Positions 1 through 11,351 of a stretch of 64,000 bases of DNA are shown one piece after another. Position 1 is the stretch's first letter. Each line of letters begins with the position of its first letter. Under the pieces are notes generated by a model. It was not told the DNA's origin, searched no databases, and saw nothing but the letters and a program-made list of their open reading frames with translations. The DNA is from Endocalyx cinctus (Eukaryota > Ascomycota > Sordariomycetes > Amphisphaeriales > Apiosporaceae), in the NCBI GenBank assembly GCA_001600455.1, contig BCKC01000001.1:3436441-3500440 (forward strand), in the 5' to 3' direction. The position numbers and the translations under genes are program-made.

Positions 1-139
1 AGTAAAATATAATATATGCAGAGTCTATAATAAAGTATTTTATTATTATCGTTATTATACGTCTAAGTTATGTCATACTTTGTAAATGTTTTTTTTCCCC
101 TATCAATCTGGCTATCTGTGCCATATTTACCCCTACCCC

Positions 140-166
140 GTCTCTCTCTCTCTCTCTCTCTCTCTT
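140..166. repeat. (CT)n microsatellite
   Basis: About 13 uninterrupted CT units are visible in non-coding sequence. Confidence 0.9.
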
Positions 167-1353
167 CGTTCTGCTCCGGAGCAAATAAAAGTGGTTAAGT
201 TTCGGAACGGAGGGGCTGGAAATGGATGTATATGGATACCTACTTTGTAAGTCTATACGTATGGAGAGTTTGATTTCCGCGTAGCCGTACCGAATATCTT
301 ATTAAGTAATAAAACAAAATAAAACACGTAAACTATTTATTATTAACATACGCATAGTAGTAAACTTGTCCTTGTATCGGAGTAGGTTGTATACTATAAT
401 AGAACTACCCGCATAGCCACATAAGACTACTTAAGTACTTACTATAGGACGACAGTCCGTGTAACCCACGACCTGTGACGGGAAGGGCGGTTCTGCAGTT
501 CGCGCGTTCTATTAACATACATGCCTTTTCTTATTCTTTTTTTTTTTTTTTTTTCTTGAGTTACAAAGGATGACGACAACTTTTCACTCTAAACCATCCA
601 AGAGAAGAAGGAGATGGAGAGACTTGTCTATGTGTCCCCAGATATCTAACGGCCGGAAAACAGATATCGTATTTGATGTTTTTTTTTAAGGGGGATAAAT
701 ATTTATCATTCTAGATTAACTACGGTATCTATACTAGGTAAAACACTACATATTCTTCAAAAGAATTCTTTCCACATTAGATACCTCCTTCCGCTTCTCC
801 TTATTCATAAAAGGGTATATATATCATATATATATATATATACTAAATACTAGTTATCTTCATGATGCCGGTTCATTGATCGTCGGCTACCCGGTCAGCG
901 AGTTGCCGAGTAAAGAAGATAGTATAGTTTACGTGCATATACGCATACATCTAGTATACATGAGTATCCAAACATATTGAGTATATAAATAAATATATAC
1001 ACCGACTATACATAAATGTTTATATTATACATATTTTGAATATCCATCCTTCGGTAGATTTCGATCCATTCCAATCTAGCGGGCTCGCCTTCCTGTTTCT
1101 CTTTACTGGCCTCTTCTTTTTCAGCTGGTCCAACCCTCACACACACTCTCTCTCTGCTACCACTGTCCCAACCTATTTTTTTTTTCTCTCTGGCGTCTTT
1201 TCCTATGTACCAGCCAATATTTTTATGGTAAAGACGAGAACAGTTCACCCTAAATACCCGTCTCAAAGCGAGGGAACCCTAAAGGAATCCGGTTGCCTAG
1301 ATTTGAATCCCCGTGCCGTACACGCCTGCGATGCGAGATACATATACGTACCT

Positions 1354-1377
1354 AATATATATATATATATATATATA
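1354..1377. repeat. (AT)n microsatellite
   Basis: About 12 AT units, followed immediately by a CCTAGGTAGGTA tract of the dispersed family described in the findings. Confidence 0.9.
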
Positions 1378-1965
1378 CCTCTACCTAGGTAGGTATATAT
1401 GCGTGTACATGTGCGGCCTACGGGCAAGTGTTCGGACATCAACCGTGGCATGATAAGATATGGTCAGACCGCTACTGTTCACGTCTAGTATACTTGTTTT
1501 TTTTTTTTCTCTCTCCCCCTCTCTAGGCACCTCTTCCCTTACTCTTTCTACTCGAATTGATTTGCTTTTCACGCACACAGTGTGCTCTTCCACCCAAGTT
1601 ACCTGTTCCCTTCTCACGTCGACTTTTGTAACCTTGAAAAAAAAGGGACCTGTAACATGATATTTTATCTCGGCGCTAAGTCTATTCTGTGCGTGATCAC
1701 AGTAAAAAGTACATAAAGTACACATCAAAAAGTACGCACGTACATGAAAGGATCGGTGCTACTGCAGAGTGATAAAACCTCCCACATACGCACGCACGCC
1801 CGCGCACACCCCACAGTGGCCTTGACAGTACGCTATTTATCCACCGCACTACCGTTATGGGAACGGGTTCGAACGAAATCTGTTTTGATATATCGGAACG
1901 AGAGCATCTATATTATGCACGTGGTGATTTGCCTTATTCTGATATCTCTTGGCTATTCTAGCTCG

Positions 1966-1966
<1 letters not shown>

Positions 1967-1996
<30 letters not shown>
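1967..1996. repeat. Poly-T tract
   Basis: A homopolymer of about 30 T in non-coding DNA. Its exact length may be an assembly estimate. Confidence 0.85.
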
Positions 1997-2000
<4 letters not shown>

Positions 2001-3945
2001 AAATATTCTCATACCGAGTCTCTACCCGATTCTTCCTAAACCCTTATATGCCCTGTATACTATTCCGCCTAACAAATAAAAAAAAAAAAAAAATTTAACG
2101 AGTGCACGCACATACGCACGTGTAATGCCCAATATTGAATACATGTGGCACCCTAAGATCTGCTCAAGATATGCTGTAATCGAGAGGGGCTGAATAGAGA
2201 GTTTCTCAGCGGTACTACTCTACGTGTATTATGTTTCAACGGGCTCGCCGGATATACCATTCCTCTCGGGAACAACAACGTCAAGAAGACAACAACAGCA
2301 GCTGGGTTTCAGGTCGTGCGTGCTACTTATTGGTCACCGAACTACGTTCATTCTCGGCGCAGCATCATCTTCAAGCCCAGCCCATTTCCCAGTACAGGCT
2401 TGTCAGGTTTGGTTATTGGCAAATCAAAATTGTAGTACCAGTCCGAAATTCTAGATAAATAGACTAGATGACTTAAAAGAGAGGTAAGACCTATATGTAT
2501 GATGATGTACGAGATAATCAACGTGGTCAGCGTCCATTTGGTTCGAATGTTGCATAACTCGGGTTCAAGTCCAACTTTTACGATAACCCAAAGGGGGTAG
2601 GGTAAGAGAAAAATAAAAACCAAGAGTTATAGTGGCGGCCGTAACGCCAAAGACAATGTACATAATAAGTACACACGCATATATATTGATTGGTATTGAT
2701 TTTTACCACCTGCCCAGGAGAGAGAGAAAATGTATGTATCTGTAAGGCCTCTTCTCCTCCGCCAGGAACGTAGCAAGCGCGGGGCGGCTTTCCAAGAAAA
2801 ATCTGGACTTTTGAAACCCATCGAACCATTGATCTTGAAGTAACGCGTGGTTTTTTGCGCTTTTGTCATGTCGTTTTCTTTTTTTTTTTTTTCTTACCTT
2901 ACGAGAAAAGGAAGGAGAAATAGATAGATAGGTAGAAAGATAATGCCGTGTCGTAAGGAGGTAACATCGACGATAGAAAGCACAGGGCACCTCTTCTCGG
3001 GGCGGCTACAAGAAATAAAGTTATTACAATTCCGTATCCATGGATGTATTGATAACCTCGTCACGATACATAAGTTTCATTCTTGGCTTTGGACGAGAAC
3101 GAAGTCCAAAAACTCCCTCGTTATGACTAATGATTGGATATACGAAGGATGTTATGTATCCCTTGAACAACACAAAAAAAAAAAAAAACTAAAACCTCCG
3201 CAAGTGTCCACCTATGTCATCCCGTGCGTTTGTTCCTATTCTTAGGTCAGGTTTATAATACACTTACTTACACTCACTTGTACACTTACACCCGTCATTA
3301 CACCCGGGAAACCCCCCTTGGAAAACTTAACTATATAGGGTAGTTCCTGTAAGCTATTTATTATCCCGGCTTAGCCACAGTCATCTTCGTTCGTACCCCG
3401 GTATTCCGATTGACACATTGTCATGCCGTGGGGCTTCTTCATGCAAACAACTCAGATGTTTCCAGAATCCTAACTTACCGTTGCTGCCTACCAGTGTAAG
3501 CCAATGTATACTGTGCAATATTCAAGATATGCGCATGATACCTTCCATTGGTTATCAATCCTCGATTTGTTAAAATAGCCCGATTCAGGGATCCTAGACG
3601 TGGAGAGGTTGGGTTGGGTTGGGATGGCAGAGGCTGAGGCTCACTCCGTGACTACAATTCTAAAGACAAATAGGAACTAGAGTTAAATGATAATCAAAGT
3701 AGATCAAAGTAGAATCGTTGCGAGCATCATCATTGCATTATATTATTAATATTATATGTCCTCGAGTAGGACGAGACAAGGAGTGAAAAACGTGCGAGAG
3801 ACCGTAGTAATGTCACCGGTTTCTCGCTTGTTCACTCTGCTCATCCGTAACTCTTCACGTCCTCTGCGTACTTCAAGCAAGAGAGATAACGAAAAACATG
3901 ATTTGCTCCGACATCGAGTCGTCGCTGAGCTATATTTTTGGGGGG

Positions 3946-4034
3946 AAAAACATCTGTCTCTTGCCGCTCCGGTCTCGAACCGATCCATAATAGCGCCCAA
4001 AACTCCCATTTAACATCAATTACCAACAAGAGAC
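3946..4034 (-). ncRNA. Candidate pol III-type tRNA-like element
   Basis: On the minus strand an 8-base stem half (GTCTCTTG, from 4034) is closed by its exact complement (ending 3956), giving a 79-nt unit. Between them are an A-box-like TGGTAATTGATG (about 4025-4014) and a perfect B-box GGTTCGAGACC (3981-3971). A run of five T (3950-3946) follows the 3' stem half within six bases, as a pol III terminator would. However, the T-arm is about five bases too far from the acceptor stem and I see no clean anticodon arm, so it is not a canonical tRNA. It may be a tRNA pseudogene, a SINE head, an unknown small RNA, or chance. Confidence 0.25.
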
Positions 4035-4733
4035 GCGCATACTGCGTCTAAGACTTTATTTCCCCGCGCTGACACAATATAATTTCAAAATCTCAAATAT
4101 TAACCATAACCGTTCAAATCTCTTATACATCTTTCCCACTCGCTCTTAAAAAGAACGTAACTGAAATTTTGGAATAAAAAAAAAAAAAGTAAAAAACAAA
4201 AACAATAAACGCCGACCCGATGCAAAAAGACGCAATACCCGTGAGGTCTTCGATTTTTTGTGTTCCCAATTAGTGAAGTTGAAACAGTCGCTATATGCAA
4301 TTTGGTAAATGGTTTTCTTTTTTGGGGGGGTATCTGATTCAAAACAATGCAATATCCGGAAAAGGAGTGGATGAGACTCTATGCAAAAAAAAGTATAGAA
4401 ATCGTCGATGAGGTCGTAAGGAGCGTGAGAGGTTCGGTCTATGATGCTTTCTCTTGTGAAAGGAATGTCTATGTCGGGTATCATTCGGATGTAAGTCGTA
4501 AAGGAATGTCGTAAGCTTGCTGATTAAGTATGCAATTTGTATTATGCGATATGTAAAACATAAGGATCGTGGTTATCATTGTGTCGATAACGGACATGTC
4601 GGTGAACTTTGAATCCAGTCAAAGGAGTGTGGTATACAATTGCGTCTGTGAAATATCGATATCAGGGTGTGATTAAAGGGTGGGGAGGAAATCGGACTGG
4701 CAATGCGGCGAAGGTTCGTGAGGAGAGTCCAAC

Positions 4734-5042
4734 TTAAAGTTCCAGTTCTTCTTGTTTGAAGTAGACGGGAGCCGAAGAGACGGAGGAATTTTGTCGGTGG
4801 TGAGAAAATTGTGACTGCATAAAGGTAGGCGAGGGAGCAGACACCGAGAGAGGAGTAGTTGTGCACTCTCTGGGGGGTAAGCCATACCACTCCTCAGGTT
4901 TCAGAAACGGTGACGGGGCTTCCAAAAAGGCGGGCGATCGCAGAAGTGTCGAGGAAGTGGGCGTTTCCTGGTGCGTGGAGATTTGAAGTGGAAGAAAATC
5001 CGAGGAGGCTGCATGCTGAGCACTATTGATCCTGGGCGTCAT
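4734..5042 (-). CDS. Protein-like ORF of unknown status downstream of the Zn2Cys6 gene
   Basis: From an ATG at 5042 this minus-strand frame encodes about 102 residues rich in Ser, Pro and Thr, with a middle motif PEEWYGLPPREC and a C-terminal FKQEELEL. The composition resembles the disordered tail of a transcription factor more than random A/T-rich DNA. It begins 62 bases past the stop of the Zn2Cys6 gene, on the same strand but in another frame, with stop codons just upstream. It could be an alternative terminal exon of that gene, a separate small gene, or a chance frame in the 3' untranslated region. A CTCAG acceptor-like site near 5016 opens this frame. I recognise no homologue. Confidence 0.25.
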   Translation of the reverse strand: MTPRINSAQHAASSDFLPLQISTHQETPTSSTLLRSPAFLEAPSPFLKPEEWYGLPPRECTTTPLSVSAPSPTFMQSQFSHHRQNSSVSSAPVYFKQEELEL

Positions 5043-5103
5043 GGTCAATCATTATATCCTCTTTATCGGGCAGAGATGGCCGAAGTGGAAAGTCTTGCAC
5101 TTT

Positions 5104-7137
5104 TTAAATCCACACGGTCTGAATTGGAGGAACGAACCCGTGACCAAAGTTGGTAGGCCCCGCAGAGGCAATGGGCGGATACCCAGAATTTTCCATTTCA
5201 TAGTTGCCAAAATCCTCTTGATCGCTCCAAGTGATGGAGCCTTCGCCGTAGGTCGAAGAAGTTGGGCTGTAACCTCCGTACGATGGCGACGGCACATTGA
5301 GAAACTGGTGGCTCTGGTAGGGCGAAGAGAGAGCTAGAGGGCTGACGGCATTGTTCTGCTCATTTTCCGGTGCCAACATCGAAAGATCTTCGGTACTCCA
5401 GCTAAACGCGGGGTTTTCGCCATAGGGCATGAAGGAAGCCGACGACGAAGGCGTATCCTGTCGGACAGGCTCCATGTAGAAGTTCGGCGGGTCGAATTGA
5501 GGGAATGATGGCGTACGAGTCGGTTGGATCCATCCCATTCGCTCCCGAAACTGGCCAATGGCATCGATAGGGAACTCCATGAGCGTCAAGGGCGTTTGTG
5601 ATTTTCCATCTCCATTGTTGGAAATATTAATCGAGAGCAAACGCCTGGCAATCTCCTCAACCGGTCCAATTGCGAGACTACCAAAGTAAGCCGCACCAAT
5701 TTCCGGGAAGAGACGTTCCATCATGATCGCAGCCGTGTAGTAATGGGCGATGACGACCAAGGCACTAGAAGAGGGACCGTTCTGTTGGAGACACATGACA
5801 GGAAGCCAGAAGAGCCACGTTCGAAGGGGACGAAGACGGTCGAATTGAGCCTCGATCGATTGGATGGGGCTAACCTTACGGGCGCCCTTGAGGAAAGAGC
5901 CGAGTTCTTGGATTAGTTGAGCNTNTTCCTTNTTCTGCTTCAAATGAGCCTCGACCTTGCTGAGTTGAGCGATGGTGCGTTGAAATGCGTCCAAATCTTC
6001 CTTGCGTGGTTGGTGAGGCTTATGATCCGGGTTCGGCGAAGGTGGCGCCGTAGGAAACGTGCTGCTCTCGGCAATGAAATCTCCAAATTGGGAGGTATGC
6101 TTCCAGGGTTCCATAGCGTCGATTACCTTAACGTCACAATGTTAGAGGCGTGTAAGGTCAAAAGCGGAAAGGATAATACGTACGGATGAGGTTCCTTGCA
6201 TCAGCTGGGTCCAGCTCCGCCTATCAAAAAACTAGGTTAGTGATGCTCCATCGGATGGCCACATTATATTGCTTACCAATCTGTAGCTTGCCACGAGAGC
6301 ACAAGGGAGGCAGCCAGAATAGCATCGGATGTCTCAGACGAGAATGATCCAATGGCTTCTTGCAGTCCCTTGAAGGCAATACCACGATGCTCGAAAGCCA
6401 TGTTGCCGACGTGAGCGCACTTGGCCAGATGAGCGATATGCTCAGCAGAGAAAGCGAGTAAAGCATGCATGACATAGCCATGAATGGACCCAATGCTGAT
6501 GATACTATTGATTTGGTCAGGATAACAATAACGTACTTAGATGGAAGATGCAGACGTACGTAGGGATTTGGCGGGTCCACAAAGTGAAGCCGTTGGCATC
6601 CATAGCACTCATTTCATTGCAGATCGACGCGACGTGGTGAATCAGGCGTAGATCTTCAACAGTGAAGCGCGAAGGGTCGGGAACTGGGTAGATGTTCAAG
6701 CTTGGAAATGGGAAGATTCCAGTACGCTGCCAGTGCTCGATAGTAGTTTCAATCTCGGGAGTCCACATGAGATCCGGCTTGTCCGGAGTTGCCGCTCTCT
6801 CGTCAGGAGCTGGCGCGTCATTGTAGGGGCATCGCACTTTGTGTTTGGTACAGTTACGACTGATAACTCGTTAGTGCGCCGCTTTACGGTTAAGAGAAGA
6901 GGTAATAATACGAACCATTGAGGGAAGTTTTCGTCACACCGAATGTGCCGACGTTTACTAAGACAAGTATTAGCAATCATGGGGTGGGGATAGAGTCATG
7001 CGGATTGACTGTACCAGCTATCGCAGCCTTTTCGCGACTTCGTGTGACTAGAAAGGGACGTTAGTACTGTATGGATACCATCGAAATATGAAAGATACTC
7101 ACCTGCGGCGAGGGGGACCACCGCCTGGGCCAGCCAT
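5104..7137 (-). CDS. Zn2Cys6 transcription factor (Upc2-like subgroup)
   Basis: A nuclear regulator with an N-terminal fungal zinc cluster and a C-terminal fungal transcription factor domain. Spliced exons read from the start are 7137-7103, 7047-7015, 6957-6916, 6859-6560, 6495-6277, 6220-6184 and 6126-5104, giving about 562 residues. The cluster (residues about 20-46) reads CDSCKRRHIRC, then DENFPQC, CRNC and KHKVRC, a complete C-X2-C-X6-C-X6-C-X2-C-X6-C. The basic lead HTKSRKG and this cluster resemble the sterol-regulator Upc2/Ecm22 group, but binding specificity cannot be read from sequence. The region around GYVMHALLAFSAEHIAHLAK and the later RPLRTWLFWLPVMC belongs to the helical regulatory domain; the tail is Ser/Pro-rich and ends QTVWI. 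Three ambiguous bases (5923, 5925, 5932) make two residues undefined. All introns have GT-AG ends and keep frame. Confidence 0.85.
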
Positions 7138-8519
7138 TGTAACAGATATCGATTAATAGGGTTAAGAAAGAACTAAAACCGTTCAAAGCAGTCAGCATCT
7201 TCTATTCAAAGAAAGGACTTTATACCAAGTGGCCAAACTAAGAAAATGTGAAGAGGGATTTAGGTGTTCCATAGGTAACCAGTAGGGCGACATACAAGAA
7301 TTATAGCACGAAGAACTTTTCGTGCTAGAAAAAAAGCGAATGAATAAGATTAAGGTAGAAGGGTAGATGGAAATATATCCTTCCAGACGACTAGCAGGGT
7401 GGGTATCCTGATGTCCTCCTCTTCGAGCAGATAAATTCGGGATATCACAGGGTTAAGAGGAGCGAACGAGGTCTTAACACATAGATATACCAACGATTTC
7501 TTTAATCGTTGAAGAGCGCCCAGCGAGTACCGAGGTCGGCTGTGGCTTGAGGTTGTCGAGTAAATGAGGTGCTGTCTTGGATATGGTGTAATTATTCCCT
7601 TTTACAGGTGTTTAAGCGATTGAATATATCTTGATTTGATCTTGAGGTTTTTATATATATCAGCGAACGTGGTATTAGACTCGAAAGGTCTCTCTTTCTC
7701 TCTTGTCAGATGATGTCCTCAGCAACTGCGATATCAGTTCTCTGTGATGAATCTATATATAATGATAGTACATATATATATATATTTATGTAGACTTCTT
7801 GAACAAGTTGCTGCGTCGGTATGAGAATCTTGATCTTCTAAATCGGGTCTGGTCACTTTTAGGATGATGAAAATATAATAACACCTTCTCGTATCGAAAT
7901 CTTCTCTAAAACACAAAAAAAGGAAAAAGCGAACGACAGGAGTCAACGAGGACTTCCTAATAGAGTAGGGTAAAAAGGTAAAGCGAGTGTGTGGTGAGAG
8001 GAGCTTGTGAAGCGCCGATATGATTGAATTTGGATGGGGACTAACAAGAAGTTGGAGTCGACGATGGGGGGATGAGCGGCTTGTTAAATATAACAAGGCA
8101 TCCGGCAAAGTTTATGAAACCTTCCCCCTCCAAAAATATCCATGAATAACAAATGGCGTTTACACTGTGTACCGTACAAGAGGTACAGAGGTACAGAGGT
8201 ACTTAGGTACATCAGCAGTGAGTGACCTCACTAGTCTTAGGGCGTCCGACTTTCCCCAAGTGGAAATAAAATTGGACCCCGAACGCTAGGTTTATGGTTG
8301 TGTACTTTGTAAGGGTAAGGAAATCCGAAGACCAGGGCCAAGGGCTGCCAGCAGTAGGAGGAGCAGGGCTGCCTTAGTCTTAGTGTAGCAAGGGATAGGA
8401 TGTATATGTAGAAAAGAGATGTATATGTACTATGTAGTGTATACTAGGCGAATGAACGAACTATATGTGGAGCAAGGTGCCGTTACATAGTGCACTGGCA
8501 GGACAGGACTGGCTGGCTG

Positions 8520-8562
8520 GGTAGAAAGTAGAAAGTAGAAAGTAGAGAGCAGAAAGCAGAAA
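8520..8562. repeat. Short imperfect tandem repeat (GTAGAAA units)
   Basis: Four to six degenerate copies of a 7-base GTAGAAA/GCAGAAA unit in non-coding sequence. Confidence 0.75.
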
Positions 8563-9698
8563 ATGGGCATCATGGTAGTACAGTTGTACTTACTGTAGTG
8601 ATACTGTAGCCGGGTGATACTTTACTAGGGAACTAATGTAGCACCCACACTGAACAGATAGTCAAACAGCCGGGTAAAAGAATATTTATAAGTGTGATGT
8701 GATGTGGATGTTATGATCAAAAGAAGTTATATACGTTTAAGCATCAAACAGAGTGAGTCTATATCGTATATAATTTATATTTCAAGTATGAATCGATGGT
8801 GTCGATACGTGACTGTGTTCCGATGGATGTTCTCAACGTTGAGAACTCTTGTCAACTTTAACAGTCTGGTCTACTCATATTATATACATATCTACGCAGA
8901 GTCATAGCCTTCGACTGGTGAAAAAAAATAAACATCCAATATACTACAAGATGACTTAATTTGTTTTTTTTTTTCTCTCTCTTCGAAAGTTCCTACTACA
9001 TAAAATGTTTTGTACAATACCCTATCCATCAGCATCACCTTGCATGCTTCGCATCCCGGTTAGATGAATAAAATAGTGAATGGATGATCAAGGTCAGATT
9101 CTTATAAAAATAAATGCACATAGTACCTACACTACTATACTTTATGTAGTATTTAAAGCCCAGTAAGAGTGGGTATCGGATCATGTCGTTCGTTATTCGC
9201 CATTCTACCAATGATAAACGGCACGGCGATGTGCTGGCATAGCTAAGAAGGAATTTGTGTACTCTGCGTTGAATGCTTTTTAGTCACACTACCATCAGGG
9301 TGCAAAGCCACCTTTTCGGCCCCATCGGAATGGATCCTACCTCCTAAATTCATATCTAAAAAAACAAATGTGCGGACACTACCCAAAGACTATGCAAATA
9401 CACGGTATTATTAAAATGCTTAGGTTTCTAACAAGATCTATACCATTCCAAGTGAGGTTAAGTCTTTCAAGGTCGGCAGGACGCGAAGGTCAGGGTCATA
9501 TTTTCCCAAAGTCTTTGGGTTAGTGCGATGCCATCTGGAGTGGAATATATGGATACTGATCTGCTAAGGATTCAGCTTCACGTTACCTCCATAACTCTAA
9601 TGATGACGACGGTAAGAGGAATAAGTCAGGAAGAAGCCCCCGGTGTGGTGATTATGCTCAGTGTCAGCTCTACGGGGCTGTGAAGTAACAGGTAGCAG

Positions 9699-9741
9699 TG
9701 GTGGTGGTGGTGGTAGCAGTAGCAGTAGCAGTAGCAGTAGT
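9699..9741. repeat. (GTG)n / (GTAGCA)n trinucleotide tract
   Basis: Five GTG units pass into GTAGCA units repeated about five times. No open frame with recognisable protein character spans the tract. Confidence 0.8.
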
Positions 9742-11321
9742 ACCTATGCGTAGTCGCCGTAGTAGTCTTACGCCCGAGGAACCCCTGGAGCTGCAAATAG
9801 AGATCTTGATTATTGTCATGGGAGATATCCAGTAAAAGTGAGAATTTGGGTCCTTATTATTCGTCGCTATATCAGAATAAGGACCGACTCAGAATGTTGC
9901 CATGATGAGTTAATTGAAAATCGAGACACTTGACACGTCTTATTTTCACATCATCCGGGCGGTAAGCGCGACATGCTAACCGCGTGGCGGCGTGCTGGAT
10001 ACTTGATAAATGACAGCATGCATTCATTGGGTTTGAGTTGACCAACGAGTCGAGTTTGTGGTGTGGTGTACCATATGTATTATTTTTATTTCCTGATACC
10101 TTACTGTTGGGTACTTACTTAACTTGGTAGATTAGGACGACACTTCAGTTTTAGTACACATACATATACACATATACATACTATGTATACATATACAAAG
10201 TAAGCAAATCACAGCACTGGAAATATAGCTATATGTATATGTATTGGCACCGTAGATCCACTAAATACGTTTTCCTCAAGGAGTGGTGCCATGCAAATAA
10301 AAATCCAACAAGAAAAGAAAAGAGAAAACTGGATTCCTCCGTACATATCACATTAACACGCTAAACAGTCAGTCTTATAAGCGATATGCAAGACGGCGAT
10401 GAATAGCCAACAACGGTCCCCCCCCCCAGGCAAGAAAAGTGTCGAAATCTCTCTTAAAGCAACAAGTTTCATTATATATTTCATAGTTAGTGTATCATAG
10501 TATATACCATACATACTTGGTGCGATGTTATAATAAAATGAAAATGACCTGATAAATTTAAGTCGTTCCTCTCGGTTGCTTTCTAGGAGCGTCCGTTCCA
10601 CCTTCAAACTTTATTCATACTCGGTTAGTCCGCTAAGCAATCACCCACGAGTCCCTGAAGCTAAATTCCGTGTTTATATCTTGACGCGGAATTCTACGTT
10701 TTCGTACTTGTAAATATGAACGAAGTATTCAGAAATGGGTTTATCAAGAAACGCGCCAATAAACAATTACGTATCAATTAAGGAGATAGTTTCAGGTGAA
10801 CCATATCGAGGTAACGGATTATGATACCATCACATTACTTCAGGTAACTGTATCGAGGTTACTCATAGACCGAAATGGAGAGAGGAGAGGGAAAAGAGCA
10901 ATAAAAACGCTTTATAAAAATCATATTACTTCCAGAAAATTGAGTTTAATGAAGTAGGAAACGTATTGGACTCTGGAATATTCCTTATCCTCCAGCCATG
11001 AAGAAATGCGCTACTAAATTATCGTGAGTTTAGCGTACAAAGTATATGTACAGAAACAACGCATGCTAAGTACTACTCAGTTAGTAAGTAATCCGCCATC
11101 TTAGCATACTATATGTAATAGAATAAATTCTTCTGTAATTATCCATATACCCGTGGACAAGGATTGCCCTATTATTAACATGAGTCCCAAATGCCAGCAA
11201 CAACGTCATAGTACCTGTATCCATACCAAGGACCTAGGGAGGTATGGATCTGTTAGTGTCTGCTGCTCAGGTGGGTGGTGGGTTACATCTGGTGCCTTCT
11301 ACCATTAAATAGACCGCGACC

Positions 11322-11351
11322 TAAAAAAGAAAAGAAAAGAAAAGAAAAGAA
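11322..11351. repeat. (AAAGA)n microsatellite
   Basis: About five AAAGA units are visible. Confidence 0.85.

Larger units (their letters stand above)
1..4672. other. Gene-poor A/T-rich spacer
   Basis: No reading frame here resembles a known protein, and the longest frames are low complexity or antisense shadows of each other. The stretch holds a CT microsatellite (about 140-166), AT runs (about 820-842 and 1354-1377), a 30-base T run (1967-1996) and other poly-T/poly-A tracts. Two overlapping 85-codon frames on opposite strands at 3752-4013 are not supported as genes; they overlap the tRNA-like element listed separately. The lower part may include the 3' untranslated region of the minus-strand transcription factor that ends at 5104. 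Confidence 0.6.

Noticed and set aside
2505..2590. Possible tRNA around the GGTTCAAGTCC sequence
   Set aside because: The B-box-like sequence is present, but the T stem does not pair and no acceptor stem or A-box at proper spacing is visible.
3601..3630. GGTTGGGTTGGG as telomere-like repeat
   Set aside because: Only two to three units, not the fungal TTAGGG repeat, and internal to the window.
3752..4013. Two overlapping 85-codon frames on opposite strands
   Set aside because: Neither resembles a protein family, and both overlap the tRNA-like element. Overlap of this kind is common by chance.
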